Assembly (NCBI RefSeq): GCF_023370775.1
Contig: NZ_JAMCCQ010000001.1
Coordinates: 186,001 to 250,000, forward strand
From: Marivita sp. GX14005
GTDB taxonomy: Bacteria > Pseudomonadota > Alphaproteobacteria > Rhodobacterales > Rhodobacteraceae
DNA length: 64,000 nt
Direction of reading: 5' to 3'
Under the pieces are notes generated by a model. It did no database searches, was not told where the DNA came from, and saw nothing but the letters and a program-made list of their open reading frames with translations. Positions within the stretch are counted from its first letter, which is position 1. The number at the start of each line of letters is the position of its first letter. Positions 1 to 7,234 of this stretch are shown in pieces. Made by a program: the position numbers and the translations under genes.

Positions 1-1312
1 GATATTGCAGGCGGTGGATCTGGAAGATCGAGCGCTGCTCATCGAGTTGATGGAGCCGCTCCACCCGGCCGATATTGCTGACCTTCTCGAACAGATCGAC
101 GCTTGGGAGCGGATGCGTCTGATCAGGCTCTACGACAAGGAGTTCGACGGAGACATCCTGTCTGAGCTCGACGAATCAATCCGCGAGGAAGTGGTCGGGC
201 TGCTCGCGCCCGAGGTGCTCGCCGATGCGGTGCGCGAGCTGGAAAGCGACGATGTCGTCGATCTGATCGAGGATCTGGACCAGCCCCAGCAGGACGCCAT
301 TCTCGAGGTTCTTGAGGACAGCGACCGCGTGGCAGTGCAGAAATCGCTGACTTACCCGGAATTTTCCGCAGGCCGCCTGATGCAGCGCGAAGTGGTCATG
401 GCGCCCGAACATTGGAACGTCGGCGAGGCGATCGATTTTCTGCGCAACAGCGACGAATTGCCGGATCAGTTCTACCATATCACGCTGGTCGATCCGCGCT
501 TGCGCCCGGTTGGCAACGTCACCCTTGGCAAACTGATGGGCTCGCGGCGCGAGGTGCTGCTGAAATCGATCGTCGAGGACACGTTTCACATCATCCCCGT
601 GCTGCAGGACGAGGCCGACGTGGCCTATGCGTTCAACCAGTATCACCTCATCTCCGCCCCGGTCGTGGACGAGAACGACCGGCTTGTCGGCGTTGTGACC
701 ATCGACGATGCGATGGCGGTGCTCGACGAGGAGAACGAGGAGGACATCCTGCGCCTCGCCGGTGTGGACAGCGAAAGCTCGGTCTCCGACCGCGTTCGCG
801 AAACGACGAAGCGGCGCTTTCCCTGGCTTTTCGTGAACCTCGTGACGGCGATCCTCGCCAGCCTCGTGATCTCGCAATTCGAAAGCGCCATCGCGACCAT
901 CGTGGCGCTCGCGGTCCTGATGCCGATCGTGGCCTCCATGGGCGGCAACGCGGGAACGCAATCGCTGACTGTCGCGGTGCGCGCGCTGGCGACCAAGGAT
1001 TTGACCGGGTCGAATGTCTGGCGGGTGATCCGGCGCGAAATCCTGGTCGGGCTGATAAACGGTCTGGCCTTCGCGGTCATCATGGGCGGCGTCGGCTATG
1101 CGTGGTTCGGATCGGCGGCGCTGGGCGGGGTGATCGCCGCGGCGATGGTGATCAACCTTGTTGTTGCAGGCCTCGCAGGCACGGCAATCCCGATCCTGCT
1201 GGAAAAGCTGAAGATCGATCCGGCGCTGGCCTCCGGTGCCTTCGTGACCACGGTGACGGACGTGGTCGGGTTCTTCGCCTTTCTCGGCCTCGCGGTGATC
1301 GTGTTGTTGTGA
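1..1312 (+). CDS. mgtE: Magnesium transporter MgtE (5' end outside window)
   Basis: Inner-membrane Mg2+ channel/transporter. The visible 435 or so residues hold most of the cytoplasmic MgtE N domain (helical, rich in Leu-Asp-Glu repeats, residues 1-115), two CBS domains (about 125-250) and a C-terminal membrane domain of about five helices (about 275-435) with the GGNAGTQ motif typical of the pore region. The frame is open to the left edge, so the true start lies upstream and the TTG at position 5 is not it. The stop codon overlaps the GTG start of the next gene (GTGA), which suggests translational coupling. Family identity is clear from the domain order. Confidence 0.93.
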   Translation, partial: ILQAVDLEDRALLIELMEPLHPADIADLLEQIDAWERMRLIRLYDKEFDGDILSELDESIREEVVGLLAPEVLADAVRELESDDVVDLIEDLDQPQQDAILEVLEDSDRVAVQKSLTYPEFSAGRLMQREVVMAPEHWNVGEAIDFLRNSDELPDQFYHITLVDPRLRPVGNVTLGKLMGSRREVLLKSIVEDTFHIIPVLQDEADVAYAFNQYHLISAPVVDENDRLVGVVTIDDAMAVLDEENEEDILRLAGVDSESSVSDRVRETTKRRFPWLFVNLVTAILASLVISQFESAIATIVALAVLMPIVASMGGNAGTQSLTVAVRALATKDLTGSNVWRVIRREILVGLINGLAFAVIMGGVGYAWFGSAALGGVIAAAMVINLVVAGLAGTAIPILLEKLKIDPALASGAFVTTVTDVVGFFAFLGLAVIVLL

Positions 1313-1878
1313 GCCCGGCAGCGCGCAAGACGGAACTGCGCCGGGAGGCGCTGGCGCGGCGCAGGGCGGCGCATGAGGCTGCCGGTCCCGGTTCCGCAGG
1401 GGTTCTGAGCAGCGTTCTGGCCGGCTATCGCGGCGTTCCGCTGGCAGGCTACATGCCGCTGCGCAACGAGATCGATCCCCTCCCCGCCATGGCCGAGGCG
1501 GCGGCGCACGGGCCGGTGGGGGTGCCGGTCATCCGCGCGCCGCATCAGCCGCTGGTGTTCTCTCGCTGGCAACCGGACAGCGACATGGTCGAAGGTGCCT
1601 TCCGCGCGCGCGTCCCGCGCCGGGAATTCCTGATGCAGCCGGAAATCCTGATCGTGCCGCTGGTGGCGTTTTCCCGCGAAGGCGGGCGGCTCGGCTATGG
1701 CGGTGGGTTCTACGACCGGACGCTGGAGATGCTGCGCAAGGCGTGTCCGGTCCTCGCCATCGGCTTTGCCTATGGCGCGCAGGAAATGGACGACTTGCCA
1801 CTGGAGCCGACCGATCAGCCGCTCGACATGATCGTTACGGAGCGTGAGACCATCGACACGGGCGCCCGTTTGCGTTGA
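1309..1878 (+). CDS. 5-formyltetrahydrofolate cyclo-ligase
   Basis: Converts 5-formyl-THF to 5,10-methenyl-THF with ATP, a folate salvage step in the cytoplasm. The 189-residue protein has the usual family length. It carries the basic N-terminal helix (RREALARRR), the substrate-loop region PLRNEID, and the signature GYGGGFYDRTL near residue 125. I chose the GTG at 1309 because it overlaps the mgtE stop and gives the family-typical N-terminus; the longer open frame upstream is an mgtE shadow. The last codons and the stop form part of a hairpin (see 1867-1909). Confidence 0.9.
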   Translation: MSPAARKTELRREALARRRAAHEAAGPGSAGVLSSVLAGYRGVPLAGYMPLRNEIDPLPAMAEAAAHGPVGVPVIRAPHQPLVFSRWQPDSDMVEGAFRARVPRREFLMQPEILIVPLVAFSREGGRLGYGGGFYDRTLEMLRKACPVLAIGFAYGAQEMDDLPLEPTDQPLDMIVTERETIDTGARLR

Positions 1879-1909
1879 CGCAAACGGCTCGATGCGTCGA
1901 CGCATCGAG
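1867..1909. repeat. Double palindrome between convergent genes
   Basis: Two adjacent palindromes separated by one base. The first is CGTTTGCG-TTGA-CGCAAACG (1867-1886), whose loop contains the TGA stop of the cyclo-ligase gene. The second is a perfect 22-base palindrome at 1888-1909 built on CTCGATGCGTC and its reverse complement. It sits between two convergent genes, so it may act as a bidirectional terminator. The architecture resembles the elements at 19469, 21264 and 37233, although the sequence differs. Confidence 0.75.
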
Positions 1910-1913
1910 GCGC

Positions 1914-2288
1914 TTATGCCATACCCGTTTTAAGCCATGCCTCCGCGGCGCTGCCCTGATTTAGCGCAAACGCCTTGATCTCGATCCCGGGGAAGAACGC
2001 GCCTTCGACCTCCGCGGCTGTGCGCACCCAAGCCGCATCGCTGAGCACCGCGCAACGGTCGAACCGTCCGAGCAAACCGAAAAGCTTGGGCAGGCGGGTC
2101 ATCTGCACGCTCAACGCGCCGAGATCGGGGAATTCGACGCTGATGACGCGATAGAGCATCACGCCGCGGTTGATGTCCCGCGATAGCGTGATCAACTCAT
2201 CGAGCCCTTTCGCCATCGCCTCGGCATCGAGCTTGCCCGCAAGCTCCACATCGAGCCGGTTGGGCTCCGGTTTCGTGATCGTGAGCAT
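1914..2288 (-). CDS. STAS/SEC14-like (SpoIIAA-like) protein
   Basis: Small 124-residue soluble protein of the SpoIIAA-like family (DUF3478-type). These fold as STAS/SEC14-like domains and have no firmly assigned reaction. The start MLTITKPEPNRLDVELAGKL gives the expected first strands, followed by an amphipathic helix (DAEAMAKGLDELITLS) and the FPDLGALSV strand-turn. It lies 55 nt downstream of the double-cupin gene in the same direction and may be the last gene of the LacI module, but the gap leaves this open. Confidence 0.7.
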   Translation of the reverse strand: MLTITKPEPNRLDVELAGKLDAEAMAKGLDELITLSRDINRGVMLYRVISVEFPDLGALSVQMTRLPKLFGLLGRFDRCAVLSDAAWVRTAAEVEGAFFPGIEIKAFALNQGSAAEAWLKTGMA

Positions 2289-2343
2289 GGACTGTCCTCC
2301 TTGCCGTCAGCCTATCACCGAACGCCGCCCCATGCGAGCAAGC

Positions 2344-3309
2344 CTATCCCTTCCAAGTGGGACCGGCCGGATCATCCGTCGATCTGACGCGATACATCGC
2401 GGCTTCGCCGGTCATCGCCGGGGCAAGACCATGCGGCAGGCCGGGCGGAATGGCGGCGGTATCGCCCGGGTTGAGCGCCGTGCTGCCACCCTCCCATGTC
2501 AGGCGCCAATGGCCGCGCAGGGGCATCAGCACTTCGTGCCCCTGGACGGTGTAAGGCTCGGCCGGGATCGACTCTCGCGTGATGAAATCGACATCGAAGC
2601 CCGGCCGGTCCCTGAGCTTGCCCTCGGGGCCGATCACCTGCGCCGGTGCCTTGCCCGCCAACGCCACCAGATCCCAGTAGCGCGCGACATAGTGCGGCAC
2701 CACGTCTTGCGCGGTCGGTTCGGGAAATGCCGTCAACTCTTCCTCGCTCAGCAGCGGCATCGGGGCCACGCCCTCGGGCAGCGCCTCGCCCTTCTTGCTA
2801 TCGTAAAGCTTGCCGTTCTCGCCCAGGATCAGACCGTGATCCTGCGCGTCCTCGATCACCTGCGGTGCCCAGATCACGCCGCCGCCGGCGTCATCGCCGC
2901 CGAGGATCGCCATGATCATTCCGTAATCGGTGCCGATATTCTCGAACCCTCGGAAAATGCCGGTCGGGATGTTGAAGATGTCTCCCTCTTCGAGAACCAC
3001 CTCGCCCGCATCGCCCCAGCGGCCCCAGAAGAACCGCCATCGCCCCTTGAGGACAAAGAACACTTCGGCGGTTCGGTGACTGTGCAGCGAATTGCGGCAC
3101 TTGGGCGGCTGGCCGGCCGCACCGATATTGAAACCGGGTGTATCGGCAATGTGCACATGCTGATCGGCGGATTCGGACACGCCGCCGCCGATGATCGTGA
3201 AATTCTCTTTCTGATTGCTGCCCGGCGTATGCGCATCGATAAAGGCGGTGCGGCAGGGTTGCAGATCGCCGTAGCGGACGATGCGGGTTTCCATCTCTTG
3301 CGGTGTCAT
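2344..3309 (-). CDS. Double-cupin protein
   Basis: A 321-residue bicupin. The first cupin (about residues 75-145) has metal-ligand candidates in NSLHSHRTAEVFFVLKG followed by the GDIFNIPTG motif. The second (about 245-305) has GHEVLMPLRGHWRL and PGDTAAIPPGLPHG. Bicupins of this kind include dioxygenases, decarboxylases and isomerases of small carboxylic acids, so a metal-dependent enzyme is likely, but the substrate cannot be read from the sequence. It starts 19 nt after the tandem NTF2 gene at 3329-4291 and appears to be co-transcribed with it, lacI and the SDR. No signal peptide is visible. Confidence 0.8.
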   Translation of the reverse strand: MTPQEMETRIVRYGDLQPCRTAFIDAHTPGSNQKENFTIIGGGVSESADQHVHIADTPGFNIGAAGQPPKCRNSLHSHRTAEVFFVLKGRWRFFWGRWGDAGEVVLEEGDIFNIPTGIFRGFENIGTDYGMIMAILGGDDAGGGVIWAPQVIEDAQDHGLILGENGKLYDSKKGEALPEGVAPMPLLSEEELTAFPEPTAQDVVPHYVARYWDLVALAGKAPAQVIGPEGKLRDRPGFDVDFITRESIPAEPYTVQGHEVLMPLRGHWRLTWEGGSTALNPGDTAAIPPGLPHGLAPAMTGEAAMYRVRSTDDPAGPTWKG

Positions 3310-3328
3310 TCGGCGTTTCCTTTTCGGC

Positions 3329-4291
3329 TCAGCCCTTTTGGGCCAGAATTTGCATCAAGATCGCGGTTTCATCGTAAAGCGTCCATTCGCGGCGCAACCC
3401 GCGCGGGCCGAACTCGGCATGACTGATGCCCATGACATGCACCTGCGCACCGGAGGGCGCACCGAAGCAGCCCCAGCCATCATGCCGACCGGTCAGCGAC
3501 CAGCGGATCGCGGCGCGCGGCGGCATGTTCGGCTCTTCCATGCCGATCTGATGATGAATTTCGAACGTCGCCGAAGGAAAGGACGCGCGCAGACCGAGCC
3601 AGAACGCATCCACCTCGGCCCAGCCATGCACCGTGCGCCCCCCGGGATAATCGGCCTGAATGGCGCGGTCATATTGATCGGGAATGGTGGAAAACTCGGC
3701 CTGCATCATCCGGTTCAACAGGTCGGCAAAGGCCGCGCCCCATTGGTTGTCATTGCCCTGCCCGGTATATGGCCCCTGAACGTCGATTTCCGGCCGGAAC
3801 GGCTGCGTTTCGGGATCAAGCGAAGCCATTCGCTCACGCACCCAATCCTCGATATCGAAGCCCAATTGCCGGACGATCGCCGCATTGTCACGGATCAGCC
3901 ATTCATCGCTGATCATGTTGGCCTTCGCATAGCAATCGGCGATCGCGCGATAAGTCACCTTTCGCCCGGTGGCTGGACCGAACATGCCGCTGCGCGTATG
4001 GGTCGCGGTGGACAGAATGCGATGCGAGGACAGCATCCCCACCTCGGGCCGCCCCGACCAGATCACATCCTCTCCCAGGAGCACCCGATCGGGAAACTCC
4101 ACCAGCGTCGACATGGTGGCGGCGGTAGAGGCCGGCTCTCCGAAAGAGATACCGCCGGGCATCCGCACGATCACATCGGGATGGTAATAGGCCTTCATCC
4201 GCGCCCCGAGACCGCGATTTTCCCAGATCTCCTCGGTTATGCCGAGGATATACCCCGGGAAATCCGCGAAACGGTCGTCAAATCCCTTCAT
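3329..4291 (-). CDS. Tandem NTF2/SnoaL-like protein (module copy 2)
   Basis: A 320-residue protein that looks like two NTF2-like (SnoaL) cone domains in tandem, roughly residues 15-140 and 175-315. SnoaL-type folds act as cyclases, isomerases, hydratases or binding proteins; here the reaction is unknown. The start codon overlaps the lacI stop (ATGA), a sign of translational coupling, and the cupin gene follows after 19 nt. A second tandem NTF2 protein of similar length lies at 6156-7166. No signal peptide, so a cytoplasmic location is expected. Confidence 0.75.
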   Translation of the reverse strand: MKGFDDRFADFPGYILGITEEIWENRGLGARMKAYYHPDVIVRMPGGISFGEPASTAATMSTLVEFPDRVLLGEDVIWSGRPEVGMLSSHRILSTATHTRSGMFGPATGRKVTYRAIADCYAKANMISDEWLIRDNAAIVRQLGFDIEDWVRERMASLDPETQPFRPEIDVQGPYTGQGNDNQWGAAFADLLNRMMQAEFSTIPDQYDRAIQADYPGGRTVHGWAEVDAFWLGLRASFPSATFEIHHQIGMEEPNMPPRAAIRWSLTGRHDGWGCFGAPSGAQVHVMGISHAEFGPRGLRREWTLYDETAILMQILAQKG

Positions 4292-5301
4292 GTCAGTCCT
4301 TCCGGTCGTCTCGCCGAGCCGCGCAGGATCAGCGGCCCATCGATTTCCTCGATTCCCGCTTGCGCGGACATGTCTTCCATCTGGCGCAAAAGCGCGGCTA
4401 CCGCGGCACTTACCATGCGCCCCACGGGCTGGCGCACGGTGGTCAACTCATATCCCGCCCAAGCCGCCATCGGAACGTCGTCATAGCCGATAACCGACAC
4501 ATCTTCCGGCACCGACAGACCGCGCGTGAAGCGCAAATGATCCATCACCGCGAAGGCCATATGATCGTTACCGACGAACAGTGCATCGACATCGTTTTCA
4601 ATCAGGCGATCCGCCGCCCGAATGGCCGCGCCGTGATCGTAGCGCCCTTCCTCGATCCCGGCCAACTCCCAACCTGCTGCGCGCAAAGCCTCGATGAAGC
4701 CTTGCGTCCGGTCGCGCCCCGTCGAGGATCCTTGCCATCCGCTTATATGCCCGATCCTGCGATGCCCCGCTGCGATCAGGAACTCCGCCACCTTGGCCCC
4801 GCCGGCCCGATTGGCGGACGTGACCTGCGCCAACGCGCTGCCGCTCTGACCACGGTTGAACAGCACGACGGGAATGCCCGCCGCCGCGCAGCGTGCCGCG
4901 AGCGCATCGCTGAGCCCGACGCTGGCCAGCACCAGCCCGTCGACCTGATGGTCGAGCATCTGCTGAACGATCCGGTCACATTCCCGCTCCGGCGCGCTTT
5001 CGGGGAGCGTAAACAGCATTGTGTGATAGCCCTCGCTTTGGAAAGCGCGGCTGAACCGCTCCAACGCGTCGGGATAGAACGGATTGTCCAGATAGGCCAC
5101 GACCATCCCCACGATCCGGCTGCGCCCGGTAATGAGCGATCGGGCAAGCACATTGGGTCGGTAGCCCAGCGCCTCGGCCGCCTCGCGCACCTTTCGCACG
5201 GTCTCGCCACTGGCGGAGGCACCGGAGAATACCCGGCTGACCGCCGATTGGCTGACCCCGGCGCGCGCGGCGACGTCAAAGGCCGTGACGCGCGCGCTCA
5301 T
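4288..5301 (-). CDS. LacI-family transcriptional regulator
   Basis: A 337-residue repressor. The N-terminal helix-turn-helix (about residues 4-24, FDVAARAGVSQSAVSRVFSG) and hinge helix (NVLARSLITGRS) are followed by a periplasmic-binding-protein-type effector domain. I use the ATG at 5301 because it gives a canonical LacI N-terminus and overlaps the SDR stop by four bases (ATGA); the longer open frame upstream is the SDR gene in another phase. The gene is embedded in the catabolic module, and two TTGCA-N6-TGCAA palindromes in module promoters (6076-6091 and 8623-8638) are its likely operators. The effector is probably a sugar or another pathway metabolite; this is inference. Confidence 0.92.
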   Translation of the reverse strand: MSARVTAFDVAARAGVSQSAVSRVFSGASASGETVRKVREAAEALGYRPNVLARSLITGRSRIVGMVVAYLDNPFYPDALERFSRAFQSEGYHTMLFTLPESAPERECDRIVQQMLDHQVDGLVLASVGLSDALAARCAAAGIPVVLFNRGQSGSALAQVTSANRAGGAKVAEFLIAAGHRRIGHISGWQGSSTGRDRTQGFIEALRAAGWELAGIEEGRYDHGAAIRAADRLIENDVDALFVGNDHMAFAVMDHLRFTRGLSVPEDVSVIGYDDVPMAAWAGYELTTVRQPVGRMVSAAVAALLRQMEDMSAQAGIEEIDGPLILRGSARRPEGLT

Positions 5302-6056
5302 TCGGCTGTCCAGCCGCCATCGACCAGAAGCGACGTCCCGGTCACCATCGCGCTGGCCTCCGAGGCGAGGAACAGGCAGGGGCCCATGATATCCTCGACC
5401 TTGCCGACACGCGGCAGCTTGATCTTGCTTTCGATCCAGGCACGTTTTTGCGGATCGTCGAAGGTGGCGCGGGTCAAATCGGTCAGGATAAAGGTCGGGC
5501 AAATCGTGTTCACACGGATATTCTGCGGCCCCCATTCGATGGCCATGGCTTTCGTCATACCCTCGACCGCGTGTTTCGTCGCGCAATAGACGGCCCTGTC
5601 CGGCCCGCCGACATGACCCATCTGGCTGCTGATCTGGATGATCGAGCCACCACGCTCCTGCATGTGCCGCGCAGCGCATTGCGCGAGGAAATACGCGGCC
5701 CGGATGTTGACGGCGCAAACGGCGTCGAAGTCGCGGGGCTCGGTCTCCAAAGCTGGCCCGTGACGCGCCAGCCCGGCGGAATTGACCAGCACATCTAGCG
5801 GCCCGATCTCTTCCAGCAGGTCTCGCACCCGGTCGGGATCCGTCACATCCAGCACCGCGCCCGATGCGGTCCATCCGGCGGCCACCAAGTCACCCGTGGC
5901 CTTGTCGAGCGCCTCGCGTCCGCGGGCGGCAAGAATGACTTCCGCCCCCGCCTCTGCCAGGGCGACCGCGCAGCCGAGCCCGATCCCGCGCGAGGCTCCA
6001 GCCACCAGCGCACGCTTCCCATCGAGACGGAAGGACGGTGTATTCGGCAATGTCAC
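5298..6056 (-). CDS. Short-chain dehydrogenase/reductase
   Basis: A 252-residue classical SDR using NAD(P)H. It has the cofactor motif GASRGIG at residues 20-26, the NSAG motif near 92-95, and a catalytic Ser143/144, Tyr157 and Lys161 (YCATK). The C-terminal VTGTSLLVDGGW is typical of the family. It probably oxidises or reduces a hydroxyl group on the module substrate; related proteins are often annotated as gluconate or 3-oxoacyl reductases. The stop overlaps the lacI start, and a LacI-type operator lies 20-35 nt upstream of its ATG. Confidence 0.9.
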   Translation of the reverse strand: MTLPNTPSFRLDGKRALVAGASRGIGLGCAVALAEAGAEVILAARGREALDKATGDLVAAGWTASGAVLDVTDPDRVRDLLEEIGPLDVLVNSAGLARHGPALETEPRDFDAVCAVNIRAAYFLAQCAARHMQERGGSIIQISSQMGHVGGPDRAVYCATKHAVEGMTKAMAIEWGPQNIRVNTICPTFILTDLTRATFDDPQKRAWIESKIKLPRVGKVEDIMGPCLFLASEASAMVTGTSLLVDGGWTAE

Positions 6057-6075
6057 GCGGCGCGCCTTTCCTGTT

Positions 6076-6091
6076 TTGCATACCTGTGCAA
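6076..6091. promoter_or_regulatory. Putative LacI-family operator 1
   Basis: TTGCA-TACCTG-TGCAA: perfect five-base half-sites with a six-base spacer, 20-35 nt upstream of the SDR start codon. The same half-sites and spacing occur at 8623-8638 before the dehydrogenase gene. The size and symmetry fit a LacI-family site, and the lacI gene is the next gene downstream of the SDR. Confidence 0.65.
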
Positions 6092-6155
6092 AGCTACGCT
6101 AGACCCGAGAGATCCCCCTGTCCAGTCCCATCCGGAGCCGACGGACGACCCCGCC

Positions 6156-7166
6156 TCAAGCCCTTCCACGGCTCCAGGCGAGCTCCTTCATCCGGGCGAA
6201 GACATCGATACCGATCTGGTCATAGAGATCGAGCAGGTCAACAAGCACCCAGTTTTCCCGGATCAGACCATTCTCGATACGCCAGAAGTCGAGCGAACGC
6301 AGAGTGACGAGATGGCCCAGCGCCGGCAGTCCCAGCCAGCCGCCGCCGCTCAGCGTCTGGCACATATTGGGCCACCCCGTCACACCGACATAGGCGCCTT
6401 CGGCAATGAAATGATGCCGCGTGCGCGTCGCGTGCTGCCCGCGGTCCGGCATGGCGGCGAGGAACGGGATTTGATGAAAGCGGCGGAACTCCTCGACCCC
6501 GCGCGCCGTGCCGATCCCTGCCGGACCGTACCACATGAAGCGCGGATGCCAGAAACGCTCCATCTCCATCACTTCCGGCCCGCCCTGCAAAGGATGCCGT
6601 CCCATTGCCGCGAGCATGGCCACCACATGCGCGCAGGAGCCCTCAGACATCCCCGCATCATGCGGGCCCAGCCCGTCCTGCGTCATCGGCGACGGCGCGT
6701 GATGAAAGCGGCCGAGCTGCGGCACCATGGGCCAGACGCCCGCCTGCATCATCATCTCGGGAATGTCCCAAAGCGCCTGCATCTCGACGCAAACGCCGTT
6801 TTCAACCCTGTAGAACTCGTGAAACCGCATCGAAGCCGTGCCATGCGATGGCGGTATCCCGAGCCAGTGTGCCGACCAATGCCCCAGATATTGCCCGCAC
6901 GATCCGACCCATAGCGCCCCGTCCCCGTCAAGCCCGGCGATCCGAATGGTTTCCTGCCGCTCCAGGCCGGACAGCGCGGCCTTCAACGGATCATAGGCCG
7001 CCAGCCAAAACGCCCCGATCCCGCGCGCCGCTTCGAAAGGATACCCCAATCGCAATATGGCATCTGGCGCGAAAACTCCTTCCGGTAATTCGGCCACATT
7101 GGACATATCGCTCAACGCCTCGAACCAGGGCGCCATGACCGCCCGCGTTTCCGCCGCCGCCCGCAT
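6156..7166 (-). CDS. Tandem NTF2/SnoaL-like protein (module copy 1)
   Basis: A 336-residue protein with two NTF2-like halves, about residues 10-150 and 175-325. Both halves contain the strand pattern seen in SnoaL proteins (for example MRFHEFYRVENGVCVEMQAL and LRSLDFWRIENGLIRENWVL, each ending in a long final strand). It shares size and architecture with the gene at 3329-4291. The reaction is unknown. It starts 68 nt downstream of the HisD-family gene with a good AAGGGG ribosome binding site; a GC-rich hairpin lies in the gap. Confidence 0.75.
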   Translation of the reverse strand: MRAAAETRAVMAPWFEALSDMSNVAELPEGVFAPDAILRLGYPFEAARGIGAFWLAAYDPLKAALSGLERQETIRIAGLDGDGALWVGSCGQYLGHWSAHWLGIPPSHGTASMRFHEFYRVENGVCVEMQALWDIPEMMMQAGVWPMVPQLGRFHHAPSPMTQDGLGPHDAGMSEGSCAHVVAMLAAMGRHPLQGGPEVMEMERFWHPRFMWYGPAGIGTARGVEEFRRFHQIPFLAAMPDRGQHATRTRHHFIAEGAYVGVTGWPNMCQTLSGGGWLGLPALGHLVTLRSLDFWRIENGLIRENWVLVDLLDLYDQIGIDVFARMKELAWSRGRA

Positions 7167-7206
7167 GTCGCGTCCCCTTTCTTCTTGCTGAAAATATCCT
7201 GGGGGT

Positions 7207-7225
7207 GCGGGGGCAAAGCCCCCGC
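7207..7225. repeat. GC-rich hairpin between HisD-like and NTF2 genes
   Basis: GCGGGGGC-AAA-GCCCCCGC, an 8-bp perfect stem with a 3-base loop, just after the stop of the HisD-family gene. On the minus strand it is followed by ACCCCCAGGATATTTTCAGC. It may be an intra-operon attenuator or processing site. From memory, similar hairpin-plus-tail sequences recur between genes in Rhodobacteraceae genomes, so it may be a dispersed repeat; that needs a genome search. Confidence 0.6.
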
Positions 7226-7234
7226 GATCATCCG

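Noticed and set aside
5302-5874. An N-terminal extension of the LacI gene
   Set aside because: That stretch encodes the SDR in another phase; the helix-turn-helix begins right after the ATG at 5301.
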